In this document: piece after piece, positions 22,147 through 31,049 of the stretch
Position numbering within the stretch: the stretch's first letter is position 1
Layout: each line of letters begins with the position of its first letter
From: Paulownia fortunei
Lineage: Eukaryota > Streptophyta > Magnoliopsida > Lamiales > Paulowniaceae
Length of the DNA stretch: 64,000 bases
Direction: 5' to 3'
NCBI GenBank assembly: GCA_019321725.1
Contig: CM033123.1
Coordinates: 2,302,960 to 2,366,959, forward strand
Notes under the pieces: generated by a model
Databases searched by the model: none
What the model saw: only the letters and a program-made list of their open reading frames with translations
What the model was told of the DNA's origin: nothing
Position numbers and translations under genes: made by a program

Positions 22147-23472
22147 ATGTCTTCTTCCTCCATTCTAACCTGTCTTATTTTCTTCCTTTTTCTTTCTATT
22201 AACCCCGGCACAGCCCGAACAGCTGGAAAACCTTTCCGGGCCCGGGCCCTCGTCCTTCCTGTTACCAAAGACCCATCCACCAGCCAATACTTAACCACCA
22301 TCATCCAAAGAACACCTCTTAGACCCGTCAAATTAACAGTGGACGTTGGCGGAAAAGCCGTATGGGTGGCGTGTGATCGGGGCGAATACATTAGCTCCAC
22401 TTACAGGCCCGCTCTTTGCCACTCCCCACAATGCACGCTTGCCAAGTCAAAGTCTTGCGACAACTGCTGGGACGGGCCGAGGCCCGGTTGCAACAACAAT
22501 ACATGTTCCAATGTGGTCTACAACACTGTGGAACGATCAGGTCAGATTGGAGAGCTGGCTACTGATGTTCTGGCCCTCCAATCGACTGACGGATCCAATC
22601 CAGGCCGGATTGTTCGGGTGCCCAACTTTATATTTTCTTGTGGTTCCCTGTTTCTTGGAGAGAAACTGGCCAATGGGGTTAAAGGAATTGCTGGATTTGG
22701 TAGGAGTGACACCTCGCTCCCTTCACTGTTATCCAGTGCCTTGGGAATTCACAAAAAGTTCGCAATCTGCTTGAGTTCTTCGAAAGGTGTGGTTTTTCTG
22801 GGAGACGGGCCTTATACTATGCTCCCAAGAGTGACAATTTCGGATCGACTTGCTTACACCCCACTTCTTATTAATCGCTTAAGTACAGTGCACCCTATCA
22901 TCAAAGACTTCCCTGACCAATCTTGGCCATCAATGGAGTACTTCATCGGGGTGGAATCCGTAAAAATCAATGGCAAAATCGTGCCTTTGAGCCCGAACTT
23001 GCTAAAACTGAACTCCAAAGGAAATGGGGGCACGAAGATCAGTACGGTCGAGCCTTACACGGTTTTGCAAACGTCAATCTACAATGCCATCACAAAAGCA
23101 TTCACCGAGGCAATATCCAAGGTCCCTAGAGTGAACCCCGTGCCACCCTTTGGGACGTGCTACAAGGCGTCGAGCCTTGGAAGCACACGTATCGGCCCGG
23201 CGGTGCCTCAAATCGAGCTTGTGCTAAAAAACAACGTTACATGGACGATTTTTGGTGCCAATTCGATGGTTACCGTTAATAATAGTGAGGTGGTGTGCTT
23301 GGCATTTGTGGATGGGGGCAAGAAGCCTAGGACTTCCGTTGTGATAGGGGGGCATCAACTTGAGGACAATTTGCTGGAGTTCGATGTTGGACGATCAAGG
23401 CTCGGGTTCAGCTCTACGTTGTTGGGGCGTCAAACCACATGTGCCAACTTCAACTTTACGTCTAAAGCTTGA
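22147..23472 (+). CDS. Secreted pepsin-fold inhibitor-like protein, copy 3 (EDGP/basic 7S globulin type)
   Basis: Intronless, 441 residues, the longest copy. Residues 1 to about 23 are a signal peptide. The mature chain begins near FRARALVLPVTKDPSTSQY, very close to the EDGP / basic 7S globulin start. It has a full cysteine-rich N-lobe segment (CHSPQC, CDNCW, GCNNNTC) and ends CANFNFTSKA, a tail typical of EDGP-like proteins. The first active-site triplet is D66-V-G, and the second aspartate is lost in the GGTKISTVEPYT segment, so it is predicted to be non-proteolytic. Several NXS/T sequons suggest N-glycosylation. Family relatives bind fungal endoglucanase or small peptides. It is noticeably GC-richer than its flanks, and it is the closest relative of the neighbouring pseudogene at 24089. 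Confidence 0.94.
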   Translation: MSSSSILTCLIFFLFLSINPGTARTAGKPFRARALVLPVTKDPSTSQYLTTIIQRTPLRPVKLTVDVGGKAVWVACDRGEYISSTYRPALCHSPQCTLAKSKSCDNCWDGPRPGCNNNTCSNVVYNTVERSGQIGELATDVLALQSTDGSNPGRIVRVPNFIFSCGSLFLGEKLANGVKGIAGFGRSDTSLPSLLSSALGIHKKFAICLSSSKGVVFLGDGPYTMLPRVTISDRLAYTPLLINRLSTVHPIIKDFPDQSWPSMEYFIGVESVKINGKIVPLSPNLLKLNSKGNGGTKISTVEPYTVLQTSIYNAITKAFTEAISKVPRVNPVPPFGTCYKASSLGSTRIGPAVPQIELVLKNNVTWTIFGANSMVTVNNSEVVCLAFVDGGKKPRTSVVIGGHQLEDNLLEFDVGRSRLGFSSTLLGRQTTCANFNFTSKA

Positions 23473-24019
23473 GTGAGACCCATGGCAAGTGAAATCTGCT
23501 AAGTTTCTTTTTACCTTTTCTGTTTCTGGATAAGGGAAATCTGAATGTGTTGTTTCCTTTTGCTGCAACTTGTGCTGCTGGTACTCAGAATGATTGTAGA
23601 ATGTACTCAGTTTAGGAAATGGAGTACAAGGTTTTGAATTTAATGAAGGAGCATTCTCCTATTTCTCTCTGTAATATGCTCAATTAATGGCTTTTTGGTT
23701 CTTAATAACTATGCTTTATGTGCAGGTTTTGTCCTTCCAATGCGCCAATTTAGTTTTGCAAATCAAGAATTTCTCTAAATTCTCAATGCCATAATTATTG
23801 GAGGTGTCCAATTTGATGAAAATTCAACTAAATTAAGTTGGCACAAATGTTCATGTTTGTGTCTCTCATGCAACAATATAGAAACTGCCAAAAAGAATAC
23901 AAATTGCAAGTTCAAAGCTCCAGCAATTGTTTTGCATGTGCCGATTAATACTGTAGTCCTCTTAATAAGTATTTGAAGTAATCCAAGTTTAGCGATTCAT
24001 TACACTTCTTGAAAAGAAG
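23473..24019. other. 3' flank of copy 3
   Basis: About 550 bp with no gene; probable 3' UTR followed by the upstream region of the pseudogene. Confidence 0.6.
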
Positions 24020-24029
24020 TATATATAAA
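24020..24029 (+). promoter_or_regulatory. Surviving TATA box of the pseudogene
   Basis: TATATATAAA, 60-70 bp upstream of the ATG at 24089. The promoter core looks intact although the coding part is dead. Confidence 0.5.
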
Positions 24030-24088
24030 CAAACTGCATCAATTTTCTCCACACTCACCCCACAATTTGTACATGCCCTGAATCACTA

Positions 24089-24700
24089 ATGGCTTCCTCC
24101 TTTTCTCCGTGGCCCTCTCTGTTCTTCTCTCGATTTCCCCTAGGATTGCCCAATTTCTCGCTATGGCAAAAACTTTTGGGCCTCGGGCCCTCGTTCTTGT
24201 CACTGCCACAAGCCAATATCTCACCACAATTGAGCAAAAAGCCCCTCCTACTCTAAATCTAACACTAGACTTTTGTGGCAAGACCCAATGGGTTGCATGC
24301 GACGAGGGTGAATATGTAAATTCCACTTATAGGCCTGCCCTTTTCATTTCAGCCCATTGTTCCCTAGCCTAGTCCACTTCTTGTAACAATTGTCAGGACG
24401 GGCCAAAGCCCGGGTGCAGCAATAATACATCTCACGCTTGGGCTTGCAACTCAGCCAAACATCGGGCTCAATTTACCGAGCTTGCTGATGATATTCTGTC
24501 CCTCCAATCTGCAGATGGCCCGAGAAGAGATTCAGTCCCTAATTTACTCTGTATTTGTGGTTCAACGTTCCTAACCGAGAGCGTTGGCCGTGGACCGGGC
24601 CCGGCCTAGGGGGCTAAGGGGATGTTTGGACTTGGAAGGGGTGAAATTGGGCTTCCTTCACTACTTTTGCCTGATCAAGAGTACTTTCACTTCAGTCCAA
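24089..24700 (+). pseudogene. Truncated pepsin-fold inhibitor pseudogene, copy 4
   Basis: It starts ATGGCTTCC at 24089, then loses frame inside the signal peptide, whose sense continues in another frame (VALSVLLSISPRIA). It then follows copy 3 closely: FGPRALVL, SQYLTTIEQKAP, DFCGKTQWVACDEGEY, STYRPAL. The PVTKDPST segment is partly deleted. TAG stops occur at 24370 and 24607. Homology fades after GLPSLL near 24675, so the C-terminal half is missing. Two cysteines conserved in copy 3 are changed. It is a tandem duplicate of copy 3 that died by frameshift, stops and deletion. Confidence 0.9.
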
Positions 24701-25320
24701 AAGTTAGGAATTGATTGGTACTCAAACTTCACATTGACTTTTAAAGAGGTACAACAGAATATGCTGCAGATTCAACTCAGAGGGATAAAACTTCTATTTT
24801 TTGTGCACAGAATGGGAACTTGAAAGATCGGTTTAAACGAGCTCAAATGATAAAAGAGGCTCACAGCCATTATTACTGAGTTCAAACTTAAAGCTTATGC
24901 ACTATTAGAGAATCATTAGCACACCAAGAAGTGGTTTTCCTGATGATGAATTGTAGCTTTTTATCAGTTTTGACTGAGAGCTCACTGTATAATTCCTTTG
25001 GCTGGTAATTAAATTTCACTGTTTCTCAAAAAAGTCAAATTATGTTCCTCAATCCTCATGGATTTGGGCTCTGACTTGAGACATAATTGAGCCAAATACA
25101 GTCAAATTGCCAGCTGTCGAAATCCAGTTTATACTCAATATCTATCTTCAAAGTAATAAGTCAATGAACAAAATATTATGTCAATTCAAAATTAAAGAAG
25201 TTCCCCGACAGTAGCCGAAATAATGGAATTTCAGGATAAACGACAGCCCCTCACAGAAGCTTGAGGGGGGTTGGCTTCCAACACTTCTGAACGCTTCCAA
25301 AACTGATCCGCCTCTTATTC
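24701..25320. other. Intergenic between pseudogene and copy 5
   Basis: No gene recognised. Bases about 24740-24880 have short open frames that do not resemble the missing half of the pseudogene. Confidence 0.55.
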
Positions 25321-25327
25321 TATATCA
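25321..25327 (+). promoter_or_regulatory. Candidate TATA box of copy 5
   Basis: TATATCA, 58-64 bp upstream of the ATG at 25385. Confidence 0.4.
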
Positions 25328-25374
25328 ATTTGAGTTCCTAACTTCCTATATCTATAACAACTTCAGCATCTATC

Positions 25375-25392
25375 ATGTTCTTCAATGCGTAA
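25375..25392 (+). promoter_or_regulatory. Five-codon upstream ORF overlapping the copy 5 start
   Basis: ATG at 25375 opens MFFNA and stops with TAA at 25390-25392, seven bases past the main ATG and in a different frame. A scanning ribosome meets it first, so it could lower translation or favour the in-frame ATG at 25397. Confidence 0.5.
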
Positions 25393-26626
25393 CAGTATGA
25401 AAAATCTCATGATGATTATCAATCTGACAAATCTTTTCGGTCTTTTCCTGATCTTGATCTCCTATGAAGCCTCAGCGCAACCTTACACAACATTGGTGGC
25501 ACCCCTCAAAAAGGACACCGCCACATCTCTCTACACTATAACCCTCAACTCGCAGAAACGCTATGTTGTCGACCTCAGTGCTCCTTTCTCGTGGCAGCGC
25601 TGCCCCTTGCACCACCACCCCCCGGTGGCTTGTATGTCTACTGAATGCTTCCAAGCCCAGTATCTTTTGTCACCCTCTTGCCCTCTATCATATAGTACAT
25701 CAGCAAGCCCCTGCACTTGTATGGTTACTCCTATAAATCCAAGAACCAAATCCTGTGCCTTAGCTCAATTGACCTCAACCAATCTCACAATATCTTGGAC
25801 TGATGGTCCCAGTCCTACGGCCAAGATTACCTTCAAAGACATATATTTATCATGCGCTCCAGCATCCCTTTTTCTGTCCCTTCCAAGAGGAGTATCAGGC
25901 CTGGCAAGCCTTTCTTTGGCTCCTTTAGCTCTTCCATCTCAGTTCTCTCCTCCATTTCTTGGAGTGAGTAGAAAATTTGCAATTTGTTTGCCAAGCACAA
26001 GTTTAGGCAATGGGGTAATTTTCTTTGGTGATGGACCGTATAATCTTCTTCCTCCTACAAATTTTGATGTATCTAGTCTTCTATCTTACACTCCACTCCT
26101 TAGAAATCCCAAGTCTGCAGATTACTTCATTGGCATCAAGGCCTTATCCATAAGTGGAAATTCAATTGCAATGTCTCCATATGAGGGGATCAAGCTTAGT
26201 ACAGTTGTGCCTTATACGACACTGAGGACCGATATTTATGAACTCTTTCTCAAGTTTTTCACCAAGGCAATGAAGGGCATTCCCCGCATGAAGGAGGTGA
26301 AGCCATTTAGTACATGTTTCAAAGCTAGTGCAATGGGCTTCAGTCGTGTCGGCTTGCACGTACCTCAGATTGACTTGGAATTTGCCAATGGCAAGAATTG
26401 GACAATATATGGGGCAAATTCTATGAAGCAAGTTGGTGGAGATTCAGCATGTCTTGCGTTTTTAGATGGTGGGAAAACTGCAGAATACTCGATTGTGATC
26501 GGGTCATTCCAAATGGAGGATAACTTCTTGCTGTTTGATCTTGATCAATCAAGGCTTGGGTTCAGTTCTTCCTTGTACTTTGAGAGGATAACATGTGGTA
26601 ACTTCAATTTTACAACTAAGGTTTGA
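25385..26626 (+). CDS. Secreted pepsin-fold inhibitor-like protein, copy 5
   Basis: Intronless, 413 residues from ATG 25385; an in-frame ATG at 25397 (residue 5) gives an equally good signal peptide. Residues to about 31 form the signal sequence (FGLFLILISYEASA). The N-lobe is more divergent than in the other copies: the first catalytic-type triplet is D63-L-S in VVDLSAPFSW, and the cysteine segment is rearranged (CPLHHHPPVAC, CFQ, SPCTC). The C-lobe is conventional, with KLSTVVPYT replacing the second aspartate site, FLDGGK, and the EDGP-like tail CGNFNFTTKV. It is expected to be secreted and non-catalytic. It closes the array, about 1.2 kb before the aquaporin gene. Four NXS/T sequons are visible. 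Confidence 0.92.
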   Translation: MRNSMKNLMMIINLTNLFGLFLILISYEASAQPYTTLVAPLKKDTATSLYTITLNSQKRYVVDLSAPFSWQRCPLHHHPPVACMSTECFQAQYLLSPSCPLSYSTSASPCTCMVTPINPRTKSCALAQLTSTNLTISWTDGPSPTAKITFKDIYLSCAPASLFLSLPRGVSGLASLSLAPLALPSQFSPPFLGVSRKFAICLPSTSLGNGVIFFGDGPYNLLPPTNFDVSSLLSYTPLLRNPKSADYFIGIKALSISGNSIAMSPYEGIKLSTVVPYTTLRTDIYELFLKFFTKAMKGIPRMKEVKPFSTCFKASAMGFSRVGLHVPQIDLEFANGKNWTIYGANSMKQVGGDSACLAFLDGGKTAEYSIVIGSFQMEDNFLLFDLDQSRLGFSSSLYFERITCGNFNFTTKV

Positions 26627-26950
26627 CCTTATGTTGTATAAAGGCAAATAATACAACTATAGATCAGCAACTGAAGTAAATGTCAAGTTGTCCTGTTTGA
26701 CTTGTTTGATGAAGTTCCAAATCAGGCATCCGCTGTCTTATCTGGTGTAATAATGTCAAGAAAACTTTTAGATTTGAGCACAGTTTTCTTTAGTATAGTA
26801 GTTGATTTTGGTGTAAAATAAGCTATTTCAGTTGCTGATTTTGGTTTGAAGTCACATTTTCAGTAAGTAAATAAGTATTTGAACTGAGTTACCTACACAT
26901 TCTGCGAAAAGAAAAGCAGAGCTATTCCAACATATATTAGTGCTTATCAA
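26627..26950. other. 3' flank of copy 5
   Basis: Probable 3' UTR and intergenic DNA; nothing else seen. Confidence 0.5.
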
Positions 26951-27110
26951 TCCCAAGGGTTGACCTAATGCGCATGGGTGAGAGCTTGTGAGTATACGGG
27001 TTCAAATTCTTGCTAGGTCAAGTTTCTTGTCTTTAAACCTACTACAGAGGTGGATTAGTTAAGGTACACACAACCTAGTCCGGATTAGTTAATTTCTCCA
27101 GTTAGTTGAA
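26951..27110 (+). repeat. tRNA-derived SINE-like remnant
   Basis: Near 26960 it has a tRNA-like A-box stretch (TTGACCTAATGCGCATGGG), and at about 26998 a B-box-like GGGTTCAAATTCT. It continues into GTGGATTAGTTAAGGTACACACAACCTAGTCCGGA, which resembles the 3' body of the Au-type plant SINE as I remember it. Several B-box positions deviate, so it is an old inactive copy. Family assignment is from memory. Confidence 0.5.
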
Positions 27111-27789
27111 ATCTGTCTTATAGGCTAGTGATAGTGCAATTATTATTAACTTCGGATGTCTCGTAGCATTATGTGCATTCAAAAGATTTTCAAGAAAAGG
27201 GCTTGTTGGTTTGGACTACAATATATCCTACAAGATTAATCTAATCTATGTATCAAATAATCATAATTTTCTGAAAGAAAAACACAAATTGTTCTGACAA
27301 GATGCAAGATTTTGCTTATCTTGTTTTGATGCTAATCGCCACATACGTGCAAATCTTGGATTCATCTTTGTTCATGCAGATGCAGCTCACGTGAGTGAGT
27401 CAGAAATGATGTTAACATACCAAAACTACTACTCTTGGTAGTGGAAAATTAAGAATCAGTTAGATAGAAATGGTCAGCCTGACTTATTTACATGGACATT
27501 GAAGAAGCATGAGTAACTTTTCATGTATAATATGGGAGCAACACAAGTATTGTGTGTTGAAACCAACAGCCACATTTCCAGCTTCTGCAGTTTCTGCCCT
27601 TTAATTAAAAGCCTAAGCAAATGTGAATTAACAAATAAATCTACCTTCTCAATTTGGAAGTGCATACATACTCACAAAATGCAAATGCGGAATCTATCTA
27701 ACATCATTTTTACCTCAGTTTAGCTCTTTAAAGACTACAAATTGGCCAGTGAAACCTGATACATTTACAAGTTCAGCAGAAGGCAAAGC
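27111..27789. promoter_or_regulatory. Upstream region of the NIP7-like gene with G-box and TGAGTCA
   Basis: A palindromic CTCACGTGAG containing CACGTG at 27388-27393 is followed by TGAGTCA at 27396-27402, about 390-400 bp before the ATG. Both are classic plant bZIP sites. No other gene lies in this interval. Confidence 0.4.
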
Positions 27790-29317
27790 ATGAAAGCCCC
27801 ATTTCAAGATTTGTCTTCTCCTGATATTTCAACAGGAGCATCCACAAGCAGCCAGCCTAAAAATGATCAAGAATTGGGATATACCGCTACATCTAGCAAT
27901 GGAAATGTTGCAGTAAAGAAAGCTTTCCTGAACTTGCCCTGTGAAATAGATCTGAGTCTTGTCCGAATGGTAAGAGGCCACGACAAACTCCAAAATTTGA
28001 TTCCACGAACCATGAATATTCGATGCATGCATGAATAGCCCATTGTTTTAGGCAGTACCAATAGAATTCAAACAAAAAGATTCTGATGTCATTCGAAACC
28101 ACAGGTCTTGGCGGAGGCAGTAGGAACATTCGTGTTAATGTTCTGCATTGGTGGGATCATTGCGAACATGCATTTCATGGGAGTTGAAGCAGGGCTAATG
28201 GAATATGCAGCAACAGCAGGTTTAACAGTGATAGTCATAGTTTTCTCTATTGGCTCCATTTCTGGTGCTCATGTTAATCCTGCTGTCACGATTGCTTTCG
28301 CAGCACTCGGTCCATTTCCATGGTCCAAGGTAAAATTTCCATCACAAAATGTGATTCTAGTTAAATTGATCTATGTACAGAAACAGAAGTCATTCTTTTT
28401 TGTTTTCTTTTCGGGTATTTTGAAGGTTCCACTCTATATACTTGCACAAGTTGGGGGTTCTGTTTTGGCAACATACACAGGAAGGTTAGTGTATGGTATT
28501 AAACCAGAGCTTATGATGACAAGACCACTCCATGGATGCACAGCAGCCTTTTGGGTGGAGCTCATTGCAACCTTCATCATTCTGTTCTTAACTACATCCT
28601 TATTCAATGATCGACAATCTGTAAGATACCATTACTGCACTTATTTCCTGCAACAAATGCAATAATGCATAAAAAAAACAGAAAAGAAAGTCAAGATTTG
28701 GTAGCTGATGTCTTAACAGGTCACACAGATTGTACCATTAGCCAAATTAAGTTTTTCTTGAACAACCAAAAAGGAAAGGACAGAAATATCCGTAGGCTGC
28801 ATTTAACAAAAGCTAGTTTCTTAATTTCTCATAGTTTGATCAGTTCATCTTTCAGTTCCAAGTAATCTTTCTTCCTGCATAGTTCTATTACTAGAAGGGA
28901 GGAATCCAAAATACTCTTTAGTTATAAACTCTATCATGACATATTGCGATTTTTGCAGACAGGACAGTTGTCTGGATTTATCGCTGGAGTGGTTATTTGT
29001 CTAGGAGTGCTAATCTCTGGGTAAAAATTCAACTCTAAACCTCATAACACATCAAAGAAAATTCTTCCAACTAAATTTTCACCAGTTTCACCATCAACTA
29101 CAGGCCTGTTTCAGGAGGATCAATGAATCCAGCGAGGTCACTAGGACCTGCACTCGTTTCATGGAGATTTGATTACTTATGGATATATCTTGTAGCCCCA
29201 ACTATAGGAGCAATTGCAGGTGTTTTCGTGTATCGTATTTTACGTCTGCAAGGCTGGTCATGCAAATCTGATCCTTCACAGAGAACCATTCAAGTCAGCC
29301 ACAGCTCCTTGCATTAG
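27790..29317 (+). CDS. NIP7-1: NIP7-like aquaporin (nodulin-26-like intrinsic protein)
   Basis: Five exons: 27790-27969, 28105-28329, 28426-28620, 28959-29020 and 29104-29317, all with GT...AG introns. The spliced protein has 291 residues. It is a six-helix membrane channel with both NPA boxes (N118-P-A and N229-P-A followed by R232). The segment NLPCEIDLSLVR just before helix 1, EYAATAGLTV in helix 2, FWVELIATF in helix 5 and SGGSMNPARS in loop E closely follow Arabidopsis NIP7;1 as I remember it. Those positions are consistent with the NIP7-type selectivity filter A-V-G-R, associated with boric acid or arsenite transport rather than water. The Arabidopsis gene acts in anthers. Exons 1-3 end in phase 0 and exon 4 in phase 2. 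The cytosolic N-terminus is Ser/Thr-rich. Assignment to NIP7 is stronger than any substrate claim. Confidence 0.92.
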
Positions 29318-31013
29318 AGTTTGTACCAACTACTACAAGAAAATATTCAATTTGACATATATGTCATGGAACTGCAATATTACAAATTCTGTGGTGGCAA
29401 GTTTAGTATGTCTGGTGCTAACAAAACATGCTTTAGGGAGTGATCTCTTCTAATTAAATTGCCTAAAATTGTTTGACAAAACAAATGGTCCCTTGTGATC
29501 TTTGATGATGTTGTTTTTCAACTGTTTTGCTGTTCAAACATCACATATTCTACAGACTGCAAGGGCCAAATAAGCCTGTCAATGAACCTGATGCCAATAG
29601 GGCCTCATGCTTTTCAAGCAGTGCCCCAAAACCAGCCCAATTTAAGTAAAATAAATTTGACCTAATCTCATTCCATATAAGCTTTTGAATATAGATAATT
29701 TTACCTTTCTTTGAGGTTTTCTTGATGTATAAACATGGAGTTTGAGAGATTTTTGAACTAGCTATAATACCTTGTCGATTGTGAAAATGTATGTCTTGTC
29801 GCCTTTATTTTTCCATTTCACTTGGGTATTCCAAAAAAATCTTTCTTACGATTTGTATTTGAAATTATGCTTCTGTCCCAAATTTATCATTCTTATAGTT
29901 CTATAATTGGATTTTGAAATTGAAAGGGAGTTAGAAACCAACCATCATACTAATTGGAAAAAACAAAAAAAGCTTGAGCTAAACTAAAGCGGCAAATGTT
30001 TGGAACAATGTATGAGAACGAACACTTAGTCCAAAGGCTTAAGACAACTAGTCACCCGGAAGTGACAGCCCAAAAACCCTTGTTCTTTTATTCTTATAAA
30101 ATCCTACATTGTGCAAATGTCCTTGGATTCTTGGCAAAAGACTAGAAAATCTTGAAGTGTGTCAGCTTCTTTTACTTAACGTTACAAAAAAAATAAGTGT
30201 GTCACTTTAGAGTCAACTAAACTATTAATGGGTTCCTTTCAAACAAGAGAGAACATCAACTGCAGCCTAGTCACCCCATCTCTAAAAAATTGGAAATTAT
30301 GATGGCAAACTACCTTTTCGAGTGTAAACAAATAATGTCTCCCGTCCAATAACTTAGGGATCGAACAAACCAAGAAAAGTTTTGAACTATTTGACGATAT
30401 AATTTTTAATATTTTGAGTTTGGTGTTTTAGGTATCGATTTTCATGAAAAGATTTGTGTATGAGTAGTGCCAAGAAAAACTTCCTCGTCTTTTCTCAATA
30501 TAAAATATTGAATCATAATTACACACCTTCATCCCATCTTATAAGTTGACAATGAGTAAAAAGTAAATTAAAATGTACGAAATATGATTCAATCTAGATA
30601 TGGGGACATGGATTTTTTGAAATGGTCCGATCTCCAACAAGTATGGGGGCATCTGCACAAAAGAAGAGGACCAATTGAAGTTTGAAAAGAAAGTGATTTT
30701 ATCTCCAAAAGACCATCAATCAATTAGAGGGGACCAGATCCTGTAAAGTAGGCACCTCTGCAGTTTCTGCAATTCGTGCTTTGTTAAGTTGTACTTACGG
30801 ATACAAACGAGTCTGATCCAGGAAAAAAATTTGAGTAAAATCCTTCCAAAAGGTACAATTTTTCAATGGGTACTGCAGAAATTGTTGGTTGGGGGAATTT
30901 GATTCCCTGAAGTCACTCTCCATTATTGGGATTAGCCCAAGGTCAATGGACATTGGAAGAAGATGTGGTTCACACTTGTTGAAGGTGACTAGTAACCATG
31001 TCTCAATCATAGG
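29318..31013. other. 3' flank of NIP7-like gene, no further gene
   Basis: The first few hundred bases are plausible 3' UTR. Positions 30600-31010 are less AT-rich and hold a short minus-strand open frame (30795-31010) with no recognisable product. Confidence 0.55.
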
Positions 31014-31049
31014 GTGGTTGTGGTTGTAGTTGTGGTTGTGGTTGTGGTT
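31014..31049. repeat. Imperfect (GGTTGT)n microsatellite
   Basis: Six hexamer units with one interruption (GTAGTT), followed by a long T-rich run to about 31077. Confidence 0.9.

Noticed and set aside
26951..27020. A functional tRNA gene suggested by the A/B-box-like motifs
   Set aside because: No cloverleaf could be drawn, and the following sequence fits a SINE body better.
30795..31010. 71-residue minus-strand frame between NIP7 and the desert
   Set aside because: No motif, no splice context and no neighbouring exon found; probably chance.
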